From the NCBI GenBank assembly GCA_016875255.1, contig VGRU01000130.1, forward strand, positions 1 to 9,895: DNA of 9,895 nucleotides, in the 5' to 3' direction. Origin of the DNA: Deltaproteobacteria bacterium (lineage in GTDB: Bacteria; Desulfobacterota; BSN033; UBA1163). Of the stretch, positions 1 to 6,535 are shown piece after piece. The position numbers and the translations under genes were made by a program. Each line of letters opens with the position of its first letter. Within the stretch, counting starts at the first letter, position 1. A model generated the notes under the pieces. That model searched no databases, was not told the DNA's origin, and was given only the letters and a program-made list of their open reading frames with translations.

Positions 1-40
1 TTATTATCCCCCTTTGGAAAAGGGGGAATAAGGGGGATTT
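1..40. repeat. CCCCCTTT-type palindromic repeat at the window start
   Basis: CCCCCTTT (8-15) and AAAGGGGG (19-26) form a perfect 8-bp stem with a three-base loop, followed by a second GGGGG block and ATTTT. This is the general form of dispersed AAAATCCCCC...AAAGGGGG repeats found in many environmental bacterial genomes. A copy of similar design is at 8326-8399. It may be cut by the window edge. Confidence 0.55.
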
Positions 41-145
41 TAAAATAGGGTTTAACAAACCTTTAAATAGCCCAACTGACATGTTTGCAGATCAATCAAG
101 CAAATTTTTTTCACTCAATTGGGGTTCTACGTAATTTTCATGGCC

Positions 146-177
146 GGCAGGACCACTCCTGCCTACCGCAGGCAGGC
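146..177. repeat. CCTGCC palindromic repeat, copy 1
   Basis: CCTGCCTACCGCAGGCAGG (158-176) is a palindrome-like unit. The preceding GGCAGGA (146-152), CCAC, TCCTGCC (157-163) gives an overlapping perfect 7-bp hairpin, so two alternative stems share the CCTGCC arm. A second copy with one extra G lies at 224-243. Confidence 0.7.
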
Positions 178-223
178 ACAAACCATAAAAATGGTCCGGG
201 TGTTTGGGTTATGAGAGGGGGCC

Positions 224-243
224 CCTGCCTACCGGCAGGCAGG
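224..243. repeat. CCTGCC palindromic repeat, copy 2
   Basis: CCTGCCTACCGGCAGGCAGG, identical to the unit at 158-176 apart from one additional G in the centre. Such short G+C-rich palindromes in multiple nearby copies are typical of REP-like intergenic repeats. Confidence 0.7.
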
Positions 244-309
244 CGTATCGTTTAGCGTCAATCGGTTAAGGTGAACACCAAAGAAAATGGGTTTACGGTG
301 ACGAAGCTG

Positions 310-375
310 GTATCGAAGCAAGAAGCTCGGAAGACGAAGCTCGAGCATCCAGTTTCTATTGACGAGCCTCGATAC
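310..375. repeat. Inverted repeat with internal GAAGCTCG direct repeats
   Basis: GTATCGAAGC (310-319) pairs with GCCTCGATAC (366-375) with one mismatch in ten. Inside, AAGCTCG occurs at 323-329 and 337-343, GCTCGAGC (339-346) is self-complementary, and CGAGC (363-367) can pair with either GCTCG. The whole could fold as a branched stem; no function is known. Confidence 0.45.
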
Positions 376-419
376 GAACGCCGTGTACCTCCTCAGTTAT
401 TGGGTGTTACTTAACCTGT

Positions 420-580
420 AGGGTCGGGAGGTCCTTCCTCCAAAACCTTGGAAAGCGATGTTTGAAGTCATGCCAACCGACCCATCTGCCCGTTTAATGA
501 TGATTTTTATAAACGAACCTATGGAGTTTAAAGGTTAAAGGTTTCGCTTCAAGGTTTTTCCAGAGGAACCTCCCGACCCT
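420..580. repeat. Long-range inverted repeat upstream of the aap promoter
   Basis: AGGGTCGGGAGGT (420-432) and ACCTCCCGACCCT (568-580) are perfect 13-bp inverted copies. Similarity continues inward: AAAACCTTGGAAAGCGA on the left against the reverse complement of TTCGCTTCAAGGTTTTT on the right, with gaps, so arms of roughly 40 bases can be traced. The spacer holds no recognisable gene. It could be a degraded MITE-like element or a structured RNA. Confidence 0.6.
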
Positions 581-589
581 TTTCTATCT

Positions 590-609
590 CTGTAACTGAG
601 GGGTTACAG
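590..609. promoter_or_regulatory. Candidate operator: 7-bp palindrome upstream of the aap promoter
   Basis: CTGTAAC (590-596), six bases, GTTACAG (603-609): a perfect inverted repeat centred near 599.5, about 62 bases upstream of the predicted start. That is the usual place for a class I activator dimer. No regulator gene is in the window, so the factor is unknown; a chance palindrome or small RNA hairpin is also possible. Confidence 0.35.
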
Positions 610-626
610 CGCCGTGTTCTTTTTGC

Positions 627-655
627 TTGACATATCACTTCGCTGTTCGTATATT
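627..655 (+). promoter_or_regulatory. Sigma70-type promoter for the aap operon
   Basis: TTGACA (627-632), a 17-base spacer, and TATATT (650-655). The -35 is a perfect consensus and the -10 has five of six consensus bases. Predicted transcription start is near 662, leaving a leader of about 44 bases with the AAGGAGG ribosome site at 692-698 before aapJ. Confidence 0.8.
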
Positions 656-691
656 TAACGCTGCCTAAAGCGAAGTAAACATTAAATTAGA

Positions 692-698
692 AAGGAGG
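692..698 (+). promoter_or_regulatory. Ribosome binding site of aapJ
   Basis: AAGGAGG seven bases before the ATG at 706, a near-perfect Shine-Dalgarno sequence. It fixes the aapJ start and fits the high expression expected of a binding protein. Confidence 0.85.
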
Positions 699-705
699 AA
701 TTGAG

Positions 706-1719
706 ATGAAAGTATTCAAATGTTTTATGGTGGTTTTGATGCTCCTTGCAGCGGGAAGCATGGCTGTGGCAGGAACCCTCGATGAAGTCCGTACAAAAGG
801 GGTTCTGACGGTAGGCGTGAACCCAGGCGTGGCTGGGTTCAGCATGCCCGATGAAAAGGGGGTGTGGAAAGGGCTTGACGTGGATACGGCTAAAGCGATT
901 GCAGCCGCTGTATTTGGCGATGTCAACAAGGTGAAATATGTCGCCCTTACAGCCGTCCAGCGCCTCCCAGCTTTACAATCAAAGGAAGTGGATGTCCTGT
1001 GCCGTAACACCACCGCCACTCTTACGCGGGAAACCGTGAACGGCCTCAATTTTGTTCATCCGAATTATTATGACGGTCAGGGATTTCTGATCTCTAATAA
1101 AAAGAAAGTAAAGACCGCCAAGGGATTGAAAGGCGCCACTGTCTGTACCCTTCCCGGGACAACCACCGAGATGAATGCTGCGGACTATTTCCGGAAAAAC
1201 GCAATGCCGTGGAAACCGGTCGTCATTGAGAGCAACGCCGAGCTGAACAAGGCCTTTTTCGCAGGCCGCTGTGATGTCCTGACCTCAGACGCTTCTCAGC
1301 TGGCTGCCGTCCGCTCCGTGGCTCCCAATCCTGATGATTACATCATCTTACCCGAGATCATTTCCAAGGAGCCCCTTTCCCCCGCAGTCCGTCATGGAGA
1401 TGATCAATGGTATGACATCGTCAACTGGACGGTGATGGCTTTGATTGAGGCTGAGGAACTTGGCATTACATCAGCCAATGTGGATGAGATGCTAAAAAGC
1501 ACAGACCCCCAAATCCAGCGTTTTCTTGGAGTCAATCCTGGTTTTGGCAAAGCCCTCGGCCTTGATGAAAAATGGGCCTATAACATCATTAAACAGGTCG
1601 GCAATTACGGCGAAATCTTCGATCGCAACGTGGGTCCGAAAACACCCCTTAAGCTTGATCGCGGGTTAAATAACCTGTGGACAAAGGGTGGACTCATGTA
1701 TGCTATCCCATTTAGATAA
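706..1719 (+). CDS. aapJ: General L-amino acid ABC transporter, periplasmic substrate-binding protein (AapJ-type)
   Basis: This is the periplasmic receptor that captures L-amino acids and delivers them to the membrane permeases of a polar amino-acid uptake ABC importer (PAAT family, binding protein family 3). The 337-residue product has a clear Sec signal peptide: basic start (MKVFK), hydrophobic core about residues 6-19, and an AVA-G cleavage site after residue 22. The mature part begins with the family-typical TLDEVRTKGVLTVGV and GLDVDTAKAIAAAVFGD. The C-terminal half carries the AapJ hallmarks EELGITSANVDEML, WAYNIIKQVGNYGEIF and LNNLWTKGGLMYAIP. Length matches AapJ/BztA proteins. The ATG is chosen because AAGGAGG (692-698) sits seven bases upstream and the signal peptide follows directly. 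It is the first gene of a four-gene + strand cluster, driven by the promoter at 627-655 and followed by a strong hairpin at 1726-1761. The exact amino-acid range cannot be read from sequence; related proteins bind glutamate, aspartate and many others. Confidence 0.93.
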   Translation: MKVFKCFMVVLMLLAAGSMAVAGTLDEVRTKGVLTVGVNPGVAGFSMPDEKGVWKGLDVDTAKAIAAAVFGDVNKVKYVALTAVQRLPALQSKEVDVLCRNTTATLTRETVNGLNFVHPNYYDGQGFLISNKKKVKTAKGLKGATVCTLPGTTTEMNAADYFRKNAMPWKPVVIESNAELNKAFFAGRCDVLTSDASQLAAVRSVAPNPDDYIILPEIISKEPLSPAVRHGDDQWYDIVNWTVMALIEAEELGITSANVDEMLKSTDPQIQRFLGVNPGFGKALGLDEKWAYNIIKQVGNYGEIFDRNVGPKTPLKLDRGLNNLWTKGGLMYAIPFR

Positions 1720-1725
1720 TCCCCG

Positions 1726-1761
1726 ATAAAGGGTGCTCCCACAAACGAGAGCACCCTTTAT
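1726..1761 (+). terminator. Intercistronic hairpin between aapJ and aapQ (partial terminator or mRNA-stabilising stem)
   Basis: ATAAAGGGTGCTC (1726-1738) and GAGCACCCTTTAT (1749-1761) form a perfect 13-bp stem with a 10-base loop, followed by TATATC rather than a clean U-run. It lies immediately after the aapJ stop. In many binding-protein operons such a stem lowers read-through into, or protects mRNA upstream of, the permease genes so that binding protein is made in excess. No new promoter was recognised in 1762-1868, so read-through must supply aapQMP. Confidence 0.75.
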
Positions 1762-1868
1762 TATATCACTGTTAATTGGAAGACGATTAGTTTGAAGCAT
1801 AAGAATTTCTCCCCTTGGGGACCGACAAAACAAGCCTCTTTAGGAAGCAACCCACCCTTTGAAGGAAG

Positions 1869-3053
1869 ATGAAAGACTTCAAGGACAGCGCAGCGAGGGA
1901 AAAGGTACCATTTTGGCTTGACCCCAAGAAAAGGGCCATCCTGTTTCAATTGATGACCTTTGCGATGGTGGGATTGCTGGCCTACTATCTTACTTCAAAC
2001 ACCCTGATCAACCTCGAAAAACAAAGTATTGCCACGGGATTTAGCTTTCTCCAGAAAGAGTCCTCCTTTGAAATCGGTGAATCCCTGATTCCCTATTCGG
2101 CAGCCAATACTTACGCACGCGCCCTTCTGGTGGGCGCTCTGAATACCATCAAGGTCGCTTTCATAGGGATCGTCCTCACCATCATCCTGGGCACGATCAT
2201 TGGAATGGCAAGGCTTTCGACCAACTGGCTTCTCTCAAAGCTGGCAGCCATCTACATCGAATTCATGCAGGATATCCCAATCCTTCTGCAGTTATTTTTC
2301 TGGTATGCCATCTTTTATGAAACCCTTCCCTCTTCACAGGAGGCCCTTAACCCGGGCGCCGGAATCTACCTTTCCAATCGCGGGGTCGCTTTTACGATCC
2401 CTGAACCACATCCTGCTCACCTCTATATGCTTTTAGCTTTTCTGGTCGGGTGTGTGATCGTTTATCTGATCCGGCGTTGGGCAAGAAAACGGCAGGAAAA
2501 AACAGGGCAGATCTTTCCTGTTTTCCTCGTCTCCATGGGGATTCTCGTAGGATTCCCGCTGTTGACCTGGTGGGTCCTCGGCGCCCCCTTGAAGATGAAT
2601 GTCCCCAAACTCGGGGGCTTTAACTTTGAGGGCGGATTAACAGTAAGTCCCGAGTTCATTGCCCTCCTCCTTGGCCTCGTCCTCTATACCGCCGCTTTTG
2701 TTGCCGAGGTAGTCCGTGCAGGAATCCAGTCAGTCAGCAAAGGCCAAAGAGAGGCGGCCATGTCCATCGGTCTCAGACCGGTTCCCGTCTTAAATCTGGT
2801 GATCTTACCCCAAGCCCTCAGGGTCATTGTCCCACCTTTGACCAGCCAGATGCTCAACCTGACAAAGAACAGTTCTCTGGCCGTAGCCATTGGTTACCCG
2901 GATTTTGTCTCCGTGGCCAACACAACCATCAATCAGACTGGACAATCCATAGAGGGAGTAGCCCTGATCATGGCAGTGTATCTCTTTTTCAGTCTCTCCA
3001 CGTCAGTCTTCATGAACTGGTACAATAAGAGAGTGGCTCTTGTAGAGAGATGA
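1869..3053 (+). CDS. aapQ: General L-amino acid ABC transporter, permease protein 1 (AapQ-type)
   Basis: This is an inner-membrane permease subunit, expected to pair with the next gene product to form the translocation channel for L-amino acids. The 394-residue protein has the unusual AapQ layout: one N-terminal membrane span (about 24-42), a periplasmic stretch, then a core of about seven further hydrophobic segments (about 93-115, 135-150, 185-201, 216-237, 263-285, 334-350, 363-383). The EAA loop that docks on the ATPase is at about 295-316 (REAAMSIGLRP...LPQALR). IEFMQDIPILLQLFFWY matches the family motif for partner recognition. Length near 400 is normal for AapQ and much longer than the roughly 220 residues of simple HisM/GlnP permeases. 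GAAGGAAG lies almost against the ATG, so spacing is short, but no better in-frame start precedes the conserved FWLDPKKRAILFQ. It ends one base before aapM. Confidence 0.93.
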   Translation: MKDFKDSAAREKVPFWLDPKKRAILFQLMTFAMVGLLAYYLTSNTLINLEKQSIATGFSFLQKESSFEIGESLIPYSAANTYARALLVGALNTIKVAFIGIVLTIILGTIIGMARLSTNWLLSKLAAIYIEFMQDIPILLQLFFWYAIFYETLPSSQEALNPGAGIYLSNRGVAFTIPEPHPAHLYMLLAFLVGCVIVYLIRRWARKRQEKTGQIFPVFLVSMGILVGFPLLTWWVLGAPLKMNVPKLGGFNFEGGLTVSPEFIALLLGLVLYTAAFVAEVVRAGIQSVSKGQREAAMSIGLRPVPVLNLVILPQALRVIVPPLTSQMLNLTKNSSLAVAIGYPDFVSVANTTINQTGQSIEGVALIMAVYLFFSLSTSVFMNWYNKRVALVER

Positions 3054-3054
3054 T

Positions 3055-4140
3055 ATGAAACAAGTCGTCCAGGCAGGAGAGATAAGACCTCCTATAACCC
3101 ACATTGGCGTCATCGGTTGGGTAAAAAACAACTTGTTTAATGGGGTGTTTAACTCCATCCTTACCGTCGTGACCCTTTTCCTGTTGTGGAAAGTGGTGCC
3201 TCCTTTCTTCCGATGGGCGTTCATTGACAGCGCATGGCATACAACCAGCCAGGCATGCAGAGAGGCTGCGGGCGCCTGCTGGTCGATCATTTCAATGAAC
3301 TACCGTTTTATTCTCTTCGGCTTCTACCCCTACGAACAGCATTGGCGACCTTTTCTCGCAATGTTGATCCTTTTCGGCCTTCTCTTTTACAGCAGGGACC
3401 GGAGCCACTGGAAAAAACCCCTTGCCTATGGTTGGATCATCGGCCTTTTCACAATGGGCCTCCTTATGAAAGGAGGCATCTTGGGACTTCCCTCCGTAGA
3501 GAGCACGCAGTGGGGAGGTTTGCCTCTTACGCTCCTTCTTGCCGTTTTCGGCCTTACCGCGGCTTATCCTTTAGGGGTGATTCTGGCGCTGGGGCGGCGT
3601 TCCAGAATGCCCGGCGTTAAAATCCTCTGTATCCTGTATATCGAAATGATCCGTGGGGTCCCCCTGATCAGCCTCCTCTTCATGTCTTCCATCATCTTCC
3701 CTCTCTTCTTGCCGGAAGGGGTCACCTTCAATAAGATCCTGAGAGCCCAAGTGGCTATTATCCTGTTTACAGCCGCTTATATCGCTGAGGTGGTCCGTGG
3801 TGGTTTGCAGGGAATGTCACGCGGACAGTATGAGGCCGCGGAGTCGATCGGGCTGAACTATTACCTGACCATGCGGCTGGTCATTTTGCCGCAGGCATTA
3901 AAGATCGTCATTCCTCCCACGGTGAGCATTCTCATATCAGCCTTCAAGGACACCTCCCTGGTGGTGATCATCGCCCTCTTTGACCTGCTCAAGACAACTC
4001 AGTCCGTGCTCTCCAATCCCGAGTGGATGGGATTCAGTCGGGAAGCCTATGTGTTTGTTGCCATCTTATATTTCTTAGGGTGTTTCTCCATGTCCAACTA
4101 CAGCCGGAAACTGGAAAAAGAATTGTCGAGAGGGGATTGA
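3055..4140 (+). CDS. aapM: General L-amino acid ABC transporter, permease protein 2 (AapM-type)
   Basis: This is the second inner-membrane permease of the Aap importer. The 361-residue product shows the AapM-specific periplasmic segment around residues 67-99 ([19 protein letters not shown]), followed by spans near 101-112, 122-140, 156-178, 203-219, 231-247, 299-312 and 331-345. The ATPase-docking EAA loop is at about 260-281 ([11 protein letters not shown]...LPQALK), and the C-terminal signature [21 protein letters not shown] is close to known AapM proteins. The ATG lies a single base after the aapQ stop codon, with only a weak GAGAG-like ribosome site upstream, so translation is probably coupled to aapQ. 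The downstream ATPase gene starts five bases after its stop, supporting one operon. No frameshift or missing motif was seen. Identification of the family is firm; substrate preference is inferred from the Aap assignment. Confidence 0.93.
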   Translation: MKQVVQAGEIRPPITHIGVIGWVKNNLFNGVFNSILTVVTLFLLWKVVPPFFRWAFIDSAWHTTSQACREAAGACWSIISMNYRFILFGFYPYEQHWRPFLAMLILFGLLFYSRDRSHWKKPLAYGWIIGLFTMGLLMKGGILGLPSVESTQWGGLPLTLLLAVFGLTAAYPLGVILALGRRSRMPGVKILCILYIEMIRGVPLISLLFMSSIIFPLFLPEGVTFNKILRAQVAIILFTAAYIAEVVRGGLQGMSRGQYEAAESIGLNYYLTMRLVILPQALKIVIPPTVSILISAFKDTSLVVIIALFDLLKTTQSVLSNPEWMGFSREAYVFVAILYFLGCFSMSNYSRKLEKELSRGD

Positions 4141-4145
4141 ACGAA

Positions 4146-4904
4146 ATGAATATTGAAAAGAAAGCTTCCGAAGGGCAGATGATCGAGTTTATCGATGTCC
4201 ACAAATGGTTTGGCGAATTCCATGTGCTCCAGGGCATCAACCTGTCCGTGGACAGGCAGGAGCGAATTGTTATCTGCGGCCCTTCGGGCTCGGGAAAATC
4301 GACATTGATCCGATGCATCAATCGACTGGAGGAACATCAGAGGGGCCGTATCGTTGTCGATGGAATTGAGCTGACGAATAACATCAAGAACATTGAAAAG
4401 ATCCGGGCTGAAGTGGGCATGGTGTTCCAGCACTTCAACCTCTTTCCTCACCTTACGATTGTTCAAAATTTGTCCCTGGGACCTATCTGGGTGAGAAAGG
4501 TCCCAAAGAAAGAAGCGGAAGAGACGGCCATGTATTATCTGGAAAAGGTGCATATTGCTGAACAGGCCCGAAAATTTCCCGGCCAGCTCTCCGGAGGGCA
4601 GCAGCAACGAGTCGCCATTGCCCGAAGCCTGTGTATGAATCCCAAGGTCATGCTCTTCGATGAACCTACTTCTGCCCTCGATCCAGAGATGATCAAAGAG
4701 GTGCTTGACGTCATGATCGAGCTTGCCCAGGAGGGGATGACCATGATTGTGGTGACACACGAAATGGGTTTTGCCAAGAGTGTGGCCCACAGAGTGCTCT
4801 TCATGGACTTCGGTAAGATTGTAGAGGGAAACACGCCTGAGGAATTCTTCGAACACCCACAGCACGAACGGACCAAACTTTTTCTGAGCCAGATCCTCCA
4901 CTAA
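4146..4904 (+). CDS. aapP: General L-amino acid ABC transporter, ATP-binding protein (AapP/GlnQ-type)
   Basis: This is the cytoplasmic ATPase that powers the Aap importer by hydrolysing ATP while docked to the EAA loops of the two permeases. The 252-residue protein has every nucleotide-binding-domain motif: Walker [10 protein letters not shown] (45-53), Q-loop glutamine 95 in VFQHFNLF, signature LSGGQQQR (148-155), Walker B VMLFDEP (168-174) with the catalytic Glu, D-loop SALD and switch His 205 in [28 protein letters not shown] is characteristic of the polar amino-acid (GlnQ/AapP) subgroup. The ATG at 4146 is preferred because GAGAGGGG lies about nine bases upstream and the gap to aapM is only five bases. 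A longer in-frame start at 4023 would add 41 residues overlapping aapM and match nothing in the family. Last gene of the operon; only a weak candidate terminator follows. Confidence 0.95.
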   Translation: MNIEKKASEGQMIEFIDVHKWFGEFHVLQGINLSVDRQERIVICGPSGSGKSTLIRCINRLEEHQRGRIVVDGIELTNNIKNIEKIRAEVGMVFQHFNLFPHLTIVQNLSLGPIWVRKVPKKEAEETAMYYLEKVHIAEQARKFPGQLSGGQQQRVAIARSLCMNPKVMLFDEPTSALDPEMIKEVLDVMIELAQEGMTMIVVTHEMGFAKSVAHRVLFMDFGKIVEGNTPEEFFEHPQHERTKLFLSQILH

Positions 4905-5147
4905 ACCTTAACCTTGTAAAACATTTAGTCAAAACGGACATGGGTGAACCGTTCGTAAAGGCTTCGGGGCGAACCTTTTAGCGAATAAGCACACACATCC
5001 CAAGCCCTTGCCGGAGTTCACCTTAGGTGAGGTCTACCGTTTCCCTTAACATGTCAACTTAATCGCCGTCAGAAGCCTTGAAGAGCGGTTTACCCGTGGC
5101 CGTTTTTGCAACTGAAAGGTAAACGGTAATACCCGGCCTCTATTCCT
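4905..5147. other. Intergenic region between aapP and the phosphorylase fragment, with inverted repeats
   Basis: No coding potential or phosphorylase N-terminal remnant was recognised. TACCGTTTCCCTT (5035-5047) and AAGGTAAACGGTA (5116-5128) are inverted copies with one mismatch in 13. GTTTACC (5088-5094) can alternatively pair with GGTAAAC (5118-5124). GTTCACCTT at 5017-5025 is the reverse complement of AAGGTGAAC at 267-275 in the aap upstream region. Confidence 0.5.
4951..4979 (+). terminator. Weak candidate terminator after aapP
   Basis: GTTCG (4951-4955) can pair with CGAAC (4970-4974), followed by CTTTT. The stem is only five base pairs with a 14-base loop, so it is a poor intrinsic terminator, but it is the best candidate in the 45-75 bases after the aapP stop. 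Confidence 0.25.
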
Positions 5148-5176
5148 TTGACATACAAGACTGCTTTTAATATACT
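5148..5176 (+). promoter_or_regulatory. Near-perfect sigma70-type promoter upstream of the phosphorylase fragment
   Basis: TTGACA (5148-5153), 17-base spacer, TATACT (5171-5176): perfect -35, five of six at -10. The predicted start, near 5183, is only about eight bases before the GTG at 5191, so the transcript would have almost no leader and no Shine-Dalgarno sequence for that start. Resembles the aap promoter: both begin TTGACATA and continue TATA(T/C)TTAAC after the -10. Confidence 0.75.
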
Positions 5177-5190
5177 TAACCCATCAAAAA

Positions 5191-6189
5191 GTGAGTGGAC
5201 CAGGCGATGGGTTGATGAAAAACCTGGACGAGCTTAACCAATTGGAACCCTTGGCGGATGCCCCTGATTTTAAGGCACAGTGGCGCCAGGTGAAGCACGA
5301 GGTCAAATGCGATCTGGCCTCACAAATCCGGCAGCGCGTTGGCGCTGTCGTCAATCCTGATTCGATGTTTGACATTCAGGTAAAGCGGTTTCACGAATAT
5401 AAACGCCAACACCTGAATGTGCTTCATATCATCACGCTGTTTAATCGCATCAAGAAAAACCCGAATATCGAGATGACGCCACGCACCTTCATTTTCGGGG
5501 GCAAGGCCGCCCCGGGTTACTACATGGCAAAACTGATCATCAAGGTAATCCACTCCGTGGCAGACAGGGTGAACCATGACCCGGATGTCAGCGGTCGTCT
5601 CAAAGTGGTCTTTTTCCCGGATTTTAACGTCAAAAATAGCCAGCGGATTTATCCTGCCGCGGACCTGTCGGAACAGATTTCGACGGCAGGAAAAGAAGCT
5701 TCCGGCACCGGAAACATGAAATTCGCCTTGAATGGAGCATTGACGATTGGCACTCTGGATGGAGCCAATATCGAAATCCTGGAAGAGGTTGGGGCTGGAC
5801 AGTTCTTCATGTTTGGGTTGACGGCCGAAGAGGTGTTACACCTCAAACGCAAGGGCTACCGTCCATGGGAATATTACGATTCAAATCCATCCCTCCGGGA
5901 GGCAATCGATCTCATCCGGTCCGGGTTCTTTTCTAACGGTGACACCAAACTCTTTGAGCCCCTGGTGAATTCCCTGCTCTATCAGGATGAATATATGCTC
6001 TGCGCCGATTATCAGTCGTATATCGACTGCCAGGATAAAGTGAGTCAAGCCTATCGCAATCAGGAAGAATGGTCGAAGATGTCAATCTTGACCGTTTCCC
6101 GGATGGGCAAATTCTCCTCAGACCGGTCCATCGGTGAATATTGCAAAAAAATATGGCGGGCAGAGCCGGTCCATATCCAGTTAGAATAA
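5191..6189 (+). CDS. glgP: Glycogen/alpha-glucan phosphorylase, C-terminal fragment (N-terminal part missing)
   Basis: Glycogen phosphorylase (GT35) releases glucose-1-phosphate from alpha-1,4-glucan using pyridoxal phosphate. This 332-residue reading frame covers only the C-terminal domain; family members are about 800-850 residues, so roughly the first 500 are absent. What remains is well preserved: VKRFHEYKRQ (64-73), whose R66 and K71 match the phosphate-site Arg569/Lys574 of muscle phosphorylase; PDFNVKNSQRIYPAADLSEQ; and the cofactor site EASGTGNMKFALNG with the PLP lysine at K177. Family similarity begins near GDGLMKNLDELNQLEPLAD, at about 5203. No remnant of the N-terminal half was recognised in 4905-5190. 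The GTG at 5191 and the alternative ATG at 5215 both lack a convincing ribosome site. A consensus promoter ends just 14 bases upstream. Without the N-terminal domain the active site is incomplete, so this is most likely a decaying pseudogene or a rearrangement product despite its open frame. Confidence 0.85.
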   Translation: MSGPGDGLMKNLDELNQLEPLADAPDFKAQWRQVKHEVKCDLASQIRQRVGAVVNPDSMFDIQVKRFHEYKRQHLNVLHIITLFNRIKKNPNIEMTPRTFIFGGKAAPGYYMAKLIIKVIHSVADRVNHDPDVSGRLKVVFFPDFNVKNSQRIYPAADLSEQISTAGKEASGTGNMKFALNGALTIGTLDGANIEILEEVGAGQFFMFGLTAEEVLHLKRKGYRPWEYYDSNPSLREAIDLIRSGFFSNGDTKLFEPLVNSLLYQDEYMLCADYQSYIDCQDKVSQAYRNQEEWSKMSILTVSRMGKFSSDRSIGEYCKKIWRAEPVHIQLE

Positions 6190-6382
6190 ACAATAATGGT
6201 GACCCAATGCGTTCCCATAAAAAACCCGCTTTTAACTCTTTCTTCTGGAAAGGCTTCGTTGGTATTCATTGAGCAACCGAACAGTATACTCTTTATAGGG
6301 GGGCAGATGTGAATGCTAAGAAAATAGACCTGACCCTCCACTGTATTTAAACAAACTGCGGACTATTTACTGAAACAAACGA
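6190..6382. other. Intergenic stretch after the phosphorylase fragment
   Basis: No gene, tRNA or convincing terminator is visible after the TAA at 6187-6189. CTTTC (6239-6243) and GAAAG (6248-6252) could make a very small hairpin only. Together with the glpK promoter and leader this makes a gap of about 346 bases between coding regions. Confidence 0.5.
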
Positions 6383-6411
6383 TTGACAGACCCTTCACCA
6401 CTTTGTAGATT
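6383..6411 (+). promoter_or_regulatory. Candidate sigma70-type promoter for glpK
   Basis: TTGACA (6383-6388), 17-base spacer, TAGATT (6406-6411). The -35 is consensus; the -10 matches four of six. The predicted start, near 6418, gives a leader of about 118 bases before glpK, containing two potential hairpins. Confidence 0.6.
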
Positions 6412-6426
6412 ACAACCATCTACCAT

Positions 6427-6502
6427 CCCCAGCATAAATACTGGGGCTTTCTAACGGGGTAGACCTGCCGGCAAAAACGGACTGCGGGCGACAGGTTTTG
6501 CC
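6427..6502 (+). promoter_or_regulatory. Structured 5' leader of glpK
   Basis: Two potential stems lie between the predicted promoter and glpK. The first is CCCCAG (6427-6432), 8-base loop, CTGGGG (6441-6446), followed by CTTTCT, a weak terminator-like shape. The second pairs GGCAAAAAC (6470-6478) with GGTTTTGCC (6494-6502) with one mismatch. I compared by memory with common riboswitch cores and recognised none, so a regulatory role is only a possibility. Confidence 0.35.
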
Positions 6503-6524
6503 GAGGCTCCGATGGAACCAGGCT

Positions 6525-6535
6525 GGAGGAGGAGG
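6525..6535 (+). promoter_or_regulatory. Ribosome binding site of glpK
   Basis: A GGAGGAGGAGG run directly precedes the ATG at 6536. GGAGGA at 6525-6530 gives five-base spacing and decides this start over the upstream in-frame ATG at 6512. Confidence 0.8.

Noticed and set aside
2200..2436. Alternative-frame open frames inside aapQ, aapM and glpK
   Set aside because: These are shadows of well-supported genes with no independent start signals or domains.
4023..4145. Longer in-frame start for the ATPase
   Set aside because: The extra 41 residues overlap the conserved C-terminus of aapM and match nothing in the GlnQ/AapP family. The ATG at 4146 has proper spacing and a ribosome site.
4098..4901. 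Long open frame (267 codons) on the minus strand opposite aapP
   Set aside because: It is an antisense shadow. The + strand encodes a complete ABC ATPase with all motifs, and the minus-strand translation has no recognisable domain.
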